Positions 1 to 6,442 of a stretch of 22,537 nucleotides of DNA are shown piece by piece (the stretch's first letter is position 1; each line of letters opens with the position of its first letter). The DNA is from Thioglobus_B sp964403565 (GTDB lineage Bacteria; Pseudomonadota; Gammaproteobacteria; PS1; Pseudothioglobaceae), in contig CAYOFV010000019.1 of the NCBI GenBank assembly GCA_964403565.1, positions 1 to 22,537 on the forward strand. The letters are read 5' to 3'. Under the pieces are notes generated by a model. It ran no database searches, was not told where the DNA came from, and saw only the letters and a program-made list of their open reading frames with translations. Made by a program: the position numbers and the translations under genes.

Positions 1-60
1 ATTAAACCTTACTTAAAAATTAAATGAGCCAGAGTAAACAATACAGTTAATTTTGTAATT

Positions 61-87
61 TAAATCGGGCTCCGTCCCCATTAATTT
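61..87. repeat. 27-bp direct repeat, left copy
   Basis: This 27-bp string, containing CGGGCTCCGTCCCC, is identical to positions 1266-1292. The two copies flank the toxin-antitoxin cassette at 454-1142 in the same orientation. Confidence 0.85.
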
Positions 88-160
88 CTATCAAGCAATT
101 TATATTAACATTAGTTTAATCTCCTTGTATTAAATAACAATGATGTGTAAACCCTATTAA

Positions 161-248
161 AAATGATGCAATATAATGCTTTTAAATCAATGATTTCTGC
201 TATTTATTAGCAAAAATGATGCAATATAGTTAAATAAATGATGCAATA
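161..248. repeat. Three copies of AAATGATGCAATA
   Basis: The 13-bp string AAATGATGCAATA occurs at 161-173, 214-226 and 236-248, all in the same orientation. The first two copies extend to 15 bp with a trailing TA. Spacings of 53 and 22 bp are irregular, so this is neither a tandem array nor a CRISPR. Confidence 0.8.
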
Positions 249-374
249 GAACGTATAAAGGGGTCGGAGTGAATATATAAACGGGTCAGAGTGAATAATA
301 GGCTAAATATCCGCTCAAATCAGATCTAATTAAAGAACAATTTTTACAACAAAGTCCTTTAATTAAAATTATGT

Positions 375-404
375 AAAAAAAACGCCAGCATTAGTGGCTG
401 GCGT
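375..404 (-). terminator. Intrinsic terminator of the toxin-antitoxin operon
   Basis: Read on the minus strand, an 8-bp GC-rich stem (ACGCCAGC at 382-389 pairing with GCTGGCGT at 397-404, 7-nt loop) is followed by a run of eight T (375-382 on the plus strand as A). It lies just downstream of the antitoxin stop. A second 8-bp hairpin (ACCAAGGT/ACCTTGGT, 408-429) lies between the stop and the terminator. Confidence 0.85.
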
Positions 405-453
405 CGGACCAAGGTGCGAAAACCTTGGTGTGGTTGTATGTATTATATATTTA

Positions 454-828
454 TTACAACTCAGCGTTAAAAATAATCTTTTCTGTGCCAATCATGGATG
501 ATACGACTTTTCTTACGCCATGCCCAGGATTTGGTTTTTTATAGACATTAACCAGTTGATATTTTTCTAAAATCTTTAAATCATTGTTTAGGCTTGCTTT
601 GGTGCGATCCATTTCTACCTCGAGGTCGGAAAAAAACACCTCTTTTTTATTGCGTAAAAATGTAACAATTTTAGTTCTTTCTGGCTTGAGAATCTTTGCT
701 AGATCTTGCGTATCAACCCAAACAATATTTTTTCTGCTGAGTTTTTTACCGCTGTCTATTTCTTTAGCAGTTTCTTTAGCTGAGTTAAAGAAATCATTGA
801 TATTACCTGTTTTTAGCTCAATACTCAT
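454..828 (-). CDS. Winged-helix antitoxin-like regulator (HVO_A0114-type), partner of TumE-like toxin
   Basis: A 124-residue protein with a predicted winged helix-turn-helix in the C-terminal two thirds (about residues 50-110). The segment beginning RTKIVTFLRNKKEVFFSDLE reads as wH helices, and the run MDRTKASLNNDLKILEKYQLV as the recognition region, as in MarR/ArsR-like regulators. The N-terminus is polar and may wrap the toxin. It is the second gene of a pair: its ATG overlaps the toxin's TGA (ATGA), with GGAG eight bases upstream, so the two are translationally coupled. By analogy with TumE-TumA pairs it should neutralise the toxin and repress the operon. The wHTH fold is visible; the antitoxin role is inferred from gene context. 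A strong terminator follows. Confidence 0.75.
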   Translation of the reverse strand: MSIELKTGNINDFFNSAKETAKEIDSGKKLSRKNIVWVDTQDLAKILKPERTKIVTFLRNKKEVFFSDLEVEMDRTKASLNNDLKILEKYQLVNVYKKPNPGHGVRKVVSSMIGTEKIIFNAEL

Positions 829-1142
829 TTTATAAACTCCTTAATTTCTTGTTCAAAATCTTCAACCTGTTTTAAAAAACTAACAAAATTATCTATTTCA
901 ATAATTTCACCAAAATAGTGCTTGTGATGAAAATTATGTGTATTGTCATATCCTAATACTCTACCGTTGTCACCTGAATAAATACTATGATTTATATATG
1001 CCATTGAGTATTTAATAATTTGACCATTGTTATTTTCCCATGCTTCTATTTTTATAACGCCACCATCATTTTTACTATTAACAAAATGCTGTTCTGAAAC
1101 TACTTTTGTTAATTTGTTTTTAGTCTTTACTTTCTTTGGCAT
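825..1142 (-). CDS. tumE: TumE-family (DUF6516-like) toxin
   Basis: A 105-residue protein. After a basic N-terminus (MPKKVKTKNK) comes a predicted beta-rich core with the pattern IKYSMAYIN, then GRVLGYDNTHNFHHKHYFG, then an acidic helical tail (FVSFLKQVEDFEQEIKEFI). The G-YDN-H-----H-H block is the hallmark I associate with the TumE/DUF6516 toxin family. The histidines may be functional, but no catalytic mechanism can be read from the sequence. It is the first gene of a two-gene operon with a wHTH partner overlapping by ATGA, the standard arrangement for this family. A candidate extended -10 lies so close to the ATG that the transcript may be nearly leaderless. The cassette sits between direct repeats, consistent with mobility. 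Confidence 0.75.
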   Translation of the reverse strand: MPKKVKTKNKLTKVVSEQHFVNSKNDGGVIKIEAWENNNGQIIKYSMAYINHSIYSGDNGRVLGYDNTHNFHHKHYFGEIIEIDNFVSFLKQVEDFEQEIKEFIK

Positions 1143-1148
1143 GTAAAT

Positions 1149-1187
1149 ATTTTAACAGATATATAAAAATATTAACACCTGTTTTAA
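1149..1187 (-). promoter_or_regulatory. Candidate promoter/operator of the toxin-antitoxin operon
   Basis: On the minus strand an extended -10-like TGTTAAAAT (plus 1149-1157) lies directly before the toxin ATG. It sits in an imperfect inverted repeat, AACAG (1154-1158) and CTGTT (1179-1183), which could be the operator of the wHTH antitoxin. No good -35 is visible. Confidence 0.3.
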
Positions 1188-1201
1188 GATGAGCTTGAAA
1201 T

Positions 1202-1292
1202 AAAAGGGCTCTATTCCCATTAATTAATATGATTTGAGTTAAATTTATTCTTTTAAATCGGGCTCTAAATCGGGCTCCGTCCCCATTAATTT
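1202..1292. repeat. Right-flank repeat cluster: full 27-bp copy plus degenerate copies
   Basis: Positions 1266-1292 repeat 61-87 exactly. A 12-bp partial copy (TAAATCGGGCTC) lies immediately before it at 1254-1265. A degenerate copy with GGGCTCTATTCCCATTAATT lies at about 1206-1225. Several partial copies on one side suggest repeated insertion or slippage at this border. Confidence 0.75.
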
Positions 1293-1314
1293 ATTTTATA
1301 TATCTGATAAAGAA

Positions 1315-1338
1315 AAAAAGCACCCGAAGGTGCTTTTT
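1315..1338 (-). terminator. Intrinsic terminator of ssb (TTCG tetraloop)
   Basis: On the minus strand the stem GCACC/GGTGC (plus 1320-1324 and 1329-1333) closes a TTCG tetraloop and is extended by A/T pairs, followed by a T run. It lies 21 bases after the ssb stop and ends the bamD-MFS-ssb transcript. Confidence 0.9.
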
Positions 1339-1359
1339 ATAAAAACTGTGAGGTTGTGA

Positions 1360-1824
1360 TTAAAACGGTATATCGTCGTCAAAAGTATTATCAACCGGAG
1401 TAATAGGGTCCTGAGCAGGTGCTGCTTGAGCTTGTGGTGCACTTGGAGCAGATTGTGCTGGTGATGAGCCCATATCTTCACGACGATCTAGCATTTGTAA
1501 AACACCGTTAAAGCCAGATACCACAACTTCTGTAGTGTAACGATCGTTTCCGTCTTTATCTTGCCATTTGCGAGTTTGTAATTTACCCTCAACATATACT
1601 TTAGAACCTTTATCAAGATATTGACCAGCTATCTCTGCAAGTTTGCCAAATAAGCTAACGCGGTGCCATTCGGTTTTCTCTTGTTTTTGGCCAGTATTTT
1701 TATCAGTCCATGCTTCAGATGTTGCAACTGATAGATTGGCAATTGCACTACCATTTGTTGCGTATTTAACCTCTGGTTTTTGACCTAAGTTGCCAACTAA
1801 AATTACTTTATTAATACCTGCCAT
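1360..1824 (-). CDS. ssb: Single-stranded DNA-binding protein
   Basis: A 154-residue SSB that protects and organises ssDNA during replication, repair and recombination. The OB fold spans about residues 1-110: it opens MAGINKVILVGNLGQKPEVKY, has the conserved WHR (EWHRVSLFGKLAE), and shows YVEGKLQTRKW. A Gln/Ala/Pro-rich linker follows, and the protein ends in the acidic DDDIPF tail that recruits partner proteins. It is somewhat shorter than E. coli SSB (178 aa) because of a shorter linker. It lies 16 bases after the MFS transporter stop, with GGAG upstream of the ATG, and looks co-transcribed with it. A TTCG-loop terminator follows. Confidence 0.97.
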   Translation of the reverse strand: MAGINKVILVGNLGQKPEVKYATNGSAIANLSVATSEAWTDKNTGQKQEKTEWHRVSLFGKLAEIAGQYLDKGSKVYVEGKLQTRKWQDKDGNDRYTTEVVVSGFNGVLQMLDRREDMGSSPAQSAPSAPQAQAAPAQDPITPVDNTFDDDIPF

Positions 1825-1840
1825 TTTGTTTTGTCTCCGT

Positions 1841-2992
1841 TTAGTTTTGCTGTTTGAAAGTGAGCATAATTAGTGCCCAAATAATTATCATAAAAGTGGT
1901 GAATAAGAATACACTATTTAATTCTTGTGTGGCGTAAATCCATCCGCCAAAAACACCACCAACGAATGCACCAAGGAATTGAGAAGTTGAGTACATTCCC
2001 ATTGCCAAGCCTCTTTTAGAGCTAATTGCGGTTCTGGCAATTTGCGATGGTAGCATTGCTTCTAAGGCATTAAAGCCAATAAAAAATATAGTAATAAGAA
2101 TAAAGAATGTTGTGTAGTCAAGGCTTAAATTGTAGAACAGTATTTGACTAACAGCGATGATTGAAATTGCCAAAATCATCATTGATTTATTTTTCTTAAA
2201 TTTTTCAGCTAGGATGATCATTGGCAGCATGCCAATAAAAGAAAGAACCATTACTGGAAGATATATTTGCCAATTATCTTCAAGATCAATAATATTGTTA
2301 TTAACTAGTAGTAACGGCATAGCGATAAATGCGCAAGTAAGTACCATATGTAGGGTAAATACGCTAAAGTCTAGTTTTATAAGATTGCCAGTTAATACTT
2401 GTTTAATATTCGCAATTGATAGTGAGTATTGTTCTGTTGGTTTTGCATGGGGCAGGGTGGCAACAACTAATAGTGCAACAATAGAAAGAGCTGCAATTGC
2501 CCAAAACAAGCCTGACATTCCAAAATTAACCGTAATAATAGGCCCGATAAGTAGTGACAACATAAAGGCTATACCTATTTGCATACCTACAAATGCATTG
2601 GCTTTAGATCTTTGCTCTTTGCGAACATAGTCGGCCAAAAGTGCCATTAGTACAGCAGATATTGCACCAGCCCCTTGTAAGGATCTACCAATAACTACAT
2701 TGATAATATTATCCGACTGCGCAGCAATAACACTACCGATAAAAAATATTATTAAACCAATAATAAGTAGAGGTTTGCGCCCGTATCTATCAGACATATA
2801 GCCAAATGGAATTTGTAGTACTGCTTGGGTTAGGCCGTAAATACCAATAGCTAAACCGATAAGGTATTCAGTAGTGCCTTCATATTGATTTGCGTATACA
2901 GAAAATACTGGGAAAATCATAAACAACCCAAACATGCGGGCTGCCATAATTGATGAAATCTTAAGCGCGAATATACGTTCTTGTTTATTCAT
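1841..2992 (-). CDS. Major facilitator superfamily transporter
   Basis: A 383-residue inner-membrane protein with about 12 hydrophobic segments. Family marks include the loop 2-3 signature GYMSDRYGRKPLLIIG and, in the N-terminal half, a helix beginning RMFGLFMIFPVFSVYANQYEG. It resembles YajR-like drug/solute antiporters without the C-terminal extra domain; the substrate cannot be told. It sits between bamD and ssb in one operon. The ATG used here (2990-2992) has no good Shine-Dalgarno. A second copy of its first 23 codons, with a strong GGGGGAG ribosome site, lies 184 bp upstream, so the original 5' end seems to have been split off by an insertion. The start overlaps the stop of the upstream ORF (ATGAATAA), so translation may depend on coupling. 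Confidence 0.9.
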   Translation of the reverse strand: MNKQERIFALKISSIMAARMFGLFMIFPVFSVYANQYEGTTEYLIGLAIGIYGLTQAVLQIPFGYMSDRYGRKPLLIIGLIIFFIGSVIAAQSDNIINVVIGRSLQGAGAISAVLMALLADYVRKEQRSKANAFVGMQIGIAFMLSLLIGPIITVNFGMSGLFWAIAALSIVALLVVATLPHAKPTEQYSLSIANIKQVLTGNLIKLDFSVFTLHMVLTCAFIAMPLLLVNNNIIDLEDNWQIYLPVMVLSFIGMLPMIILAEKFKKNKSMMILAISIIAVSQILFYNLSLDYTTFFILITIFFIGFNALEAMLPSQIARTAISSKRGLAMGMYSTSQFLGAFVGGVFGGWIYATQELNSVFLFTTFMIIIWALIMLTFKQQN

Positions 2993-2993
2993 T
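2925..2993. repeat. 69-bp direct repeat, MFS-proximal copy
   Basis: Matches 3109-3177 with one difference (2984 T versus 3168 C), which is synonymous in the Lys codon at position 3 of the MFS protein. The copy contains the first 22-23 codons of the MFS gene. Confidence 0.95.
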
Positions 2994-3176
2994 GATTTTA
3001 GTTAAATTATTTCCATAGAGGCAAAACCTCCCGAACTGATTATTTTTAATACTAAGTTTGAGTTTAGAATTGTGTTTGCCAATAATAAACGTGAGGAATT
3101 GCCTCGTTAACCCAAACATGCGGGCTGCCATAATTGATGAAATCTTAAGCGCGAATATACGTTCTTGCTTATTCAT
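2985..3176 (-). CDS. Upstream ORF (63 aa): duplicated MFS N-terminus fused to inserted sequence
   Basis: The first 23 residues equal those of the MFS transporter (MNKQERIFALKISSIMAARM...). It then diverges into an unrelated, basic 40-residue tail encoded by the 115-bp insert, ending at a TAA that overlaps the MFS ATG. It keeps what looks like the original ribosome site (GGGGGAG, four bases before ATG) 22 bases after the bamD stop. It is best seen as a broken gene 5' end that now acts as a leader ORF. A functional peptide is unlikely, but ribosomes stopping at ATGAATAA could restart on the MFS gene. Confidence 0.6.
   Translation of the reverse strand: MNKQERIFALKISSIMAARMFGLTRQFLTFIIGKHNSKLKLSIKNNQFGRFCLYGNNLTKINE
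2994..3108. mobile_element. 115-bp insert at the MFS start, possible miniature element
   Basis: This segment separates the two 69-bp copies. It has short inverted ends GAGGCAA (3018-3024) and TTGCCTC (3099-3105), each also part of a local hairpin (GAGG-CCTC). No transposase is present. Removing one 184-bp unit (115 bp plus one 69-bp copy) restores bamD - strong SD - MFS. A 69-bp duplication is too long for a usual transposon target duplication, so recombination or replication slippage is equally possible. Confidence 0.4.
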
Positions 3177-3177
3177 T
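3109..3177. repeat. 69-bp direct repeat, bamD-proximal copy
   Basis: Second copy of 2925-2993 with a single synonymous change. This copy retains the Shine-Dalgarno (GGGGGAG on the minus strand, around 3181-3188). Confidence 0.95.
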
Positions 3178-3198
3178 AAATCTCCCCCGTTAAGACTA

Positions 3199-3966
3199 TT
3201 AGTCTTCTAAGCTGTAGTGCGGAGTGTAAAGAGGGTAGCTCTTTTCCAAAACTCTACGAGCGTCTTGTGCTAGTTTGTCAGTACCTAGTTGGTCATAGTT
3301 ATGAGCCATTAGATGCAGTGCAGCTGGCACAGATGGAGTGTTAGGGTATTTTTCAATAATGTATTTACATCTATTAACTGCCGAGATGTATGCGCCTTTT
3401 TTAGTATAGAAAATTGCTACAAATAACTCATGTCTAGACAAAATGTTTCTTAAAACAATTAGGCGAGTTTTTGCTTCTTCAGCATATTCAGTTTTAGGAA
3501 ATTTTTCAATTAGGGCTAGGTAATAGTTAAATGCATCACGTACGGAGTCAACATCACGTTGTGCATTGTCAGTAATGTAATCATCTAAGATTGAGCGAGA
3601 TTTGTCTTCTGATACAACGCCACGAAGATAGTAGGCATATGGAGTAGAAAAGTGATCTGGGTAAAGTTTTATATATCTATTAAGATGATCAATCGCTAGA
3701 TCGTAATCTTCACGCTTGTATAGTGCGTATGCGATTTCAAGTTTTGATTGTAGTGCATACTTTGAGCCTGGATATGCAGCTTGAAGTTGTTCAAATAGTT
3801 TGATGGCTTCATCCATTGCTCCAGCAGAGATTTGATCTTTAGCTTGAGTAAAGAAAGTTTTGGGCGACCAGCCTTTAGTAATTGATTCGCGTTTTTTCTC
3901 TTCTTCCCAGAAGCAACCGCTAAGAAGTAAGGTTAGTACAGGGATTAATAAAACTATTTTTTTCAT
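3199..3966 (-). CDS. bamD: Outer-membrane assembly lipoprotein BamD
   Basis: From the ATG at 3966 the protein has 255 residues (E. coli BamD 245). It starts MKKIVLLIPVLTLLLSGC, a signal peptide with lipobox LSGC (Cys18), so it is exported and lipidated. TPR-like helices follow (AIKLFEQLQAAYPGSKYALQS, ...YYLRGVVSEDKSRSI...). BamD is the essential partner of BamA in inserting beta-barrel proteins. An in-frame ATG 11 codons upstream (3999) exists but would put charged residues before the signal peptide, so 3966 is preferred. Divergent from spoT. A small hairpin (AAGACT-ATT-AGTCTT, 3192-3206) spans its stop codon, and the next ORF begins 22 bases on. Confidence 0.96.
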   Translation of the reverse strand: MKKIVLLIPVLTLLLSGCFWEEEKKRESITKGWSPKTFFTQAKDQISAGAMDEAIKLFEQLQAAYPGSKYALQSKLEIAYALYKREDYDLAIDHLNRYIKLYPDHFSTPYAYYLRGVVSEDKSRSILDDYITDNAQRDVDSVRDAFNYYLALIEKFPKTEYAEEAKTRLIVLRNILSRHELFVAIFYTKKGAYISAVNRCKYIIEKYPNTPSVPAALHLMAHNYDQLGTDKLAQDARRVLEKSYPLYTPHYSLED

Positions 3967-4066
3967 TGATTTATTCACAAATATTAACTCAATATGCACA
4001 GCATTATACTGACTCGGTTGTATTATAATGGCAAAGATTTATTGATACTTTTATAGCAACTCTTAT
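3967..4066. promoter_or_regulatory. Divergent promoter region between bamD and spoT
   Basis: A TATAAT lies on the plus strand at 4024-4029 (toward spoT) and another on the minus strand at plus 4003-4008 (toward bamD). Neither has a clear -35 at normal spacing, so only the -10 elements are supported. Confidence 0.4.
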
Positions 4067-6169
4067 ATGGGTAATTTGCAAAAACGCATTTTAATATCTG
4101 ACCTATGTGATGTACTTGAGACTTACATGTCTCAGGAGCAGGTAGAACATGTTTATCAGGCATATATTATTGCAGCTACTGCACATGATGGTCAGTATAG
4201 AAAATCTGGCGAGGCTTATGTGTTTCACCCGATTGCAGTTGCTATGATTCTAGCTGAACTAAAGCTAGATTATTATTGCATTGTTAGTGCGCTACTACAT
4301 GATTGTATTGAGGATACCAGCGTTACTTATGATGATATTGAGAGTGATTTTGGTTATCAAGTGGCTCATATTGTTGAGGGTGTATCAAAACTTACTGGCC
4401 TTGAGTTTCATTCAAGTGTAGATCAACAAGCACAAAATTTTAGAAAGCTATTTTTAGCTATGAGTGACGATATGCGAGTTATGGTTATTAAGCTTGCTGA
4501 TCGTTTGCACAATATGCGTACTCTTGGATCTATGCCAAGAGAAAAACAACTAAGAATTGCTAAGGAAACTGCAGAGATTCATGCCCCTATTGCGCGCAGA
4601 CTTGGACTTAATAGTATAAGAGTTGAGCTTGATAATTTATGCTTTGCTGTTACTCATCCGTATAGACATAGAGTGATAGTTGCCAATATTAGAAAGCATT
4701 GTGGCAATCAAACAAAAGTAATTAACCACACACTAGATGAGATTGAAAACCGTCTAGAACAAGAAGGTATGCCTGATATAGAGGTTAATGGCAGAAGAAA
4801 GCAACCTTGTAGTATTTATAAAAAAATGAAGCTAAAGCAGCTTAAGTTCCTGCAAGTGCTTGATATGTATGCTTTTAGAGTTATTGTGGATGATGTTGCC
4901 CAGTGTTATCAAGCTCTTGGCATTATTCATAATTTATACAAACCTTTGCCTGGAAAGTTTAAGGACTATATAGCTTTACCTAAGTCAAACGGATATCAGT
5001 CGCTACACACCGTGCTTTTCGGCCCAAACAAAACATTGATTGAAGTGCAAATTAGATCAAAAGATATGCATTTTGTATCCGAGTATGGAATTGCTGCACA
5101 TTGGCATTATAAAAATGATTCTGACTCTGGTTCTCAGCTTGCTAATAACTGGCTTGGATCGTTGCTTGATATTCAGCAAAATTCTGGAACTTCGATTGAA
5201 TTTTTAGAGGAAACTAAAACTGATCTATTCCCATCAGAGGTATTTGTATTTACGCCAAATGGTGATATTGTGCAATTGCCTTATAAATCTACAGTGTTGG
5301 ATTTTGCTTATGCTGTACATACTAATATTGGTAATCACACAATTAAGGCTAGGGTTGATCAAGCAAATTCATCCATTTCTAGCGAGCTTAAATCCGGACA
5401 AACAATTGAAGTTATTACCAGTAAAAAAGCCAAACCACATCCATCGTGGTTGCAAATTGCCGTTACTGCAAAAGCTAAAGCAGCGATTAAAGCCAACCTT
5501 AAAGGTGAGTCAGCATCAGAACTTATACAACTAGGAGAGTATCTTCTTACTAATGCCTTTGAGTATCAGGGCTTAAGTATTGAAAATATTGAAAATGATA
5601 AATGGGATGAGTGCTTAAAGGATTTGAGTTGCAGTTCTAAAGAAGATTTGTACTTGCGTATAGGTCTGTCAGAAATTCTGGTTTCTGTAGTTTTAAATAA
5701 ATTACAGTGCGATGGTGATCATTGTGTAATTCAAAATATTGTTATTAGAAAAACTAAAGGCAAGGCTATTAGTTTTGCACACTGTTGTTACCCAATTCCT
5801 GGAGATAGTGTATCTGGAATTCTAACTACTTCAAAGGGCATGGTAATGCACAAGAATGACTGCCACAACCTTAGTGTTGCAAAAAATAACAAGCAACAGT
5901 GGCTAAATATAGAGTGGCAGGCTGATGAAAATGAAGAGTTTGAAGTTAAGATAAGTATTGATGTTACTAATCGTCGTGGCACATTAGCATCTATTGCTAA
6001 TGTAATTGCCAAAATGGGAATTAATATTGAAAATTTAGATGTAGTGGAAAAAGATAACTCTATAAAGTCGCTAGTAATGGTTGTATCTGTAGCTAATGTA
6101 GAAGCTTTAGATGAGGTTTTTTATAATGTTAAGCAGTTTGATTTTGTACAAAATATTAGTAGAGTTTAG
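4067..6169 (+). CDS. spoT: Bifunctional (p)ppGpp synthetase/hydrolase SpoT
   Basis: A 700-residue RSH protein, near E. coli SpoT in length (702) and collinear with it. The HD hydrolase domain is intact: GEAYVFHP (His54) and LLHDCIED (His78, Asp79, Glu82, Asp83). The synthetase domain (about 220-380) has YAFRVIV, LPKSNGYQSLHT and EVQIRSKDMH. The charge motif is KFKD before YIALPK, of the basic RxKD type found in bifunctional enzymes rather than the acidic ExDD of RelA. A TGS domain (VFVFTPNGDIVQLP, about 390-450) and a C-terminal ACT domain (from about 625) complete it. The protein should therefore both make and degrade (p)ppGpp in stress control. The start is weakly marked: no strong SD precedes the ATG at 4067. 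No second RSH gene is visible here. Confidence 0.96.
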   Translation: MGNLQKRILISDLCDVLETYMSQEQVEHVYQAYIIAATAHDGQYRKSGEAYVFHPIAVAMILAELKLDYYCIVSALLHDCIEDTSVTYDDIESDFGYQVAHIVEGVSKLTGLEFHSSVDQQAQNFRKLFLAMSDDMRVMVIKLADRLHNMRTLGSMPREKQLRIAKETAEIHAPIARRLGLNSIRVELDNLCFAVTHPYRHRVIVANIRKHCGNQTKVINHTLDEIENRLEQEGMPDIEVNGRRKQPCSIYKKMKLKQLKFLQVLDMYAFRVIVDDVAQCYQALGIIHNLYKPLPGKFKDYIALPKSNGYQSLHTVLFGPNKTLIEVQIRSKDMHFVSEYGIAAHWHYKNDSDSGSQLANNWLGSLLDIQQNSGTSIEFLEETKTDLFPSEVFVFTPNGDIVQLPYKSTVLDFAYAVHTNIGNHTIKARVDQANSSISSELKSGQTIEVITSKKAKPHPSWLQIAVTAKAKAAIKANLKGESASELIQLGEYLLTNAFEYQGLSIENIENDKWDECLKDLSCSSKEDLYLRIGLSEILVSVVLNKLQCDGDHCVIQNIVIRKTKGKAISFAHCCYPIPGDSVSGILTTSKGMVMHKNDCHNLSVAKNNKQQWLNIEWQADENEEFEVKISIDVTNRRGTLASIANVIAKMGINIENLDVVEKDNSIKSLVMVVSVANVEALDEVFYNVKQFDFVQNISRV

Positions 6170-6195
6170 CTAAGTTGCTCTAGAGCTATTGATAT

Positions 6196-6223
6196 AAAGT
6201 TATAGACTTTTTTTTGTTAAAAT
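6196..6223 (+). promoter_or_regulatory. Weak spoT terminator and extended -10 promoter for iscX
   Basis: A 5-bp AT-rich stem (AAAGT-TATAG-ACTTT, 6196-6210) followed by T residues may weakly end spoT transcription. Immediately after it is TGTTAAAAT (6215-6223), an extended -10 form, 24 bases before the iscX ATG. No clear -35. Confidence 0.35.
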
Positions 6224-6247
6224 TGTTATTTATTTTTATTAGTTTTT

Positions 6248-6442
6248 ATGCGCTGGACAGACTCACTAGATATAGCTATAGCACTTGATGACAATCATCC
6301 CGATATAGACCCACAATTTGTTAATTTTGTTGACTTAAAGCAAATGGTAACCGAGCTTGATGAGTTTGACGATGATAAGGATAAATCTGGCGAGAAAATC
6401 TTAGAGGCTATTCAAATGTATTGGATTGAAGAAAGAGAATGA
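6248..6442 (+). CDS. iscX: Fe-S assembly accessory protein IscX
   Basis: A 64-residue acidic protein matching IscX/YfhJ along its length. It opens MRWTDSLDIAIALDDNHPDIDP, then FVDLKQMVTELDEFDDD, and ends EKILEAIQMYWIEERE. E. coli IscX (66 aa) has the same order WTDS - PDLDP - FTD - L-DFDDD - EKILEAI. IscX binds the cysteine desulfurase IscS and iron through its acidic surface and tunes Fe-S cluster building. It usually ends the isc operon after fdx. Here it stands apart, directly before tolB, with an ATGA overlap (tolB starts at 6439), so the two are probably translationally coupled. No isc genes are present in the window. Confidence 0.95.
   Translation: MRWTDSLDIAIALDDNHPDIDPQFVNFVDLKQMVTELDEFDDDKDKSGEKILEAIQMYWIEERE

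Larger units (their letters stand above)
1..453. other. Gene-free repeat-rich flank
   Basis: I see no convincing coding sequence here. The stretch holds one copy of a 27-bp repeat (61-87), three copies of AAATGATGCAATA (161-173, 214-226, 236-248), two near-copies of GGGTCRGAGTGAA around 260-296, and a related GCCAGAGTAAAC at 28-39. It ends with the terminator of the toxin-antitoxin operon. Short conserved strings of the GGGTCAGAGT type often border mobile elements or REP-type transposase genes in gammaproteobacteria; that link is from memory of such genomes, not shown here. The stretch looks like the scar or flank of a mobile cassette. Confidence 0.6.

Noticed and set aside
161..248. Possible CRISPR or iteron array from the AAATGATGCAATA repeats
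   Set aside because: Only three copies, 13 bp long, spaced 53 and 22 bp apart, with no cas or replication genes nearby.
584..835. Plus-strand ORF opposite the antitoxin gene
   Set aside because: It is an antisense shadow of the antitoxin gene, with no ribosome site or recognisable motif.
2985..3176. A separate functional gene between bamD and the MFS transporter
   Set aside because: Its first third is a copy of the MFS N-terminus and the rest comes from the insert; it is better explained as a broken duplicate acting as a leader.
3966..3999. Upstream ATG of bamD
   Set aside because: It would place polar residues (with Glu and Asn) before a good lipoprotein signal that starts at the ATG ending at 3966.
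3967..4066. Full sigma-70 promoters for bamD and spoT
   Set aside because: Good -10 boxes exist on both strands, but no -35 at 16-18 bp spacing could be found.
6248..6442. Small gene next to spoT as rpoZ
   Set aside because: rpoZ is the usual spoT neighbour, but the protein lacks the omega-subunit N-terminus and matches IscX end to end.
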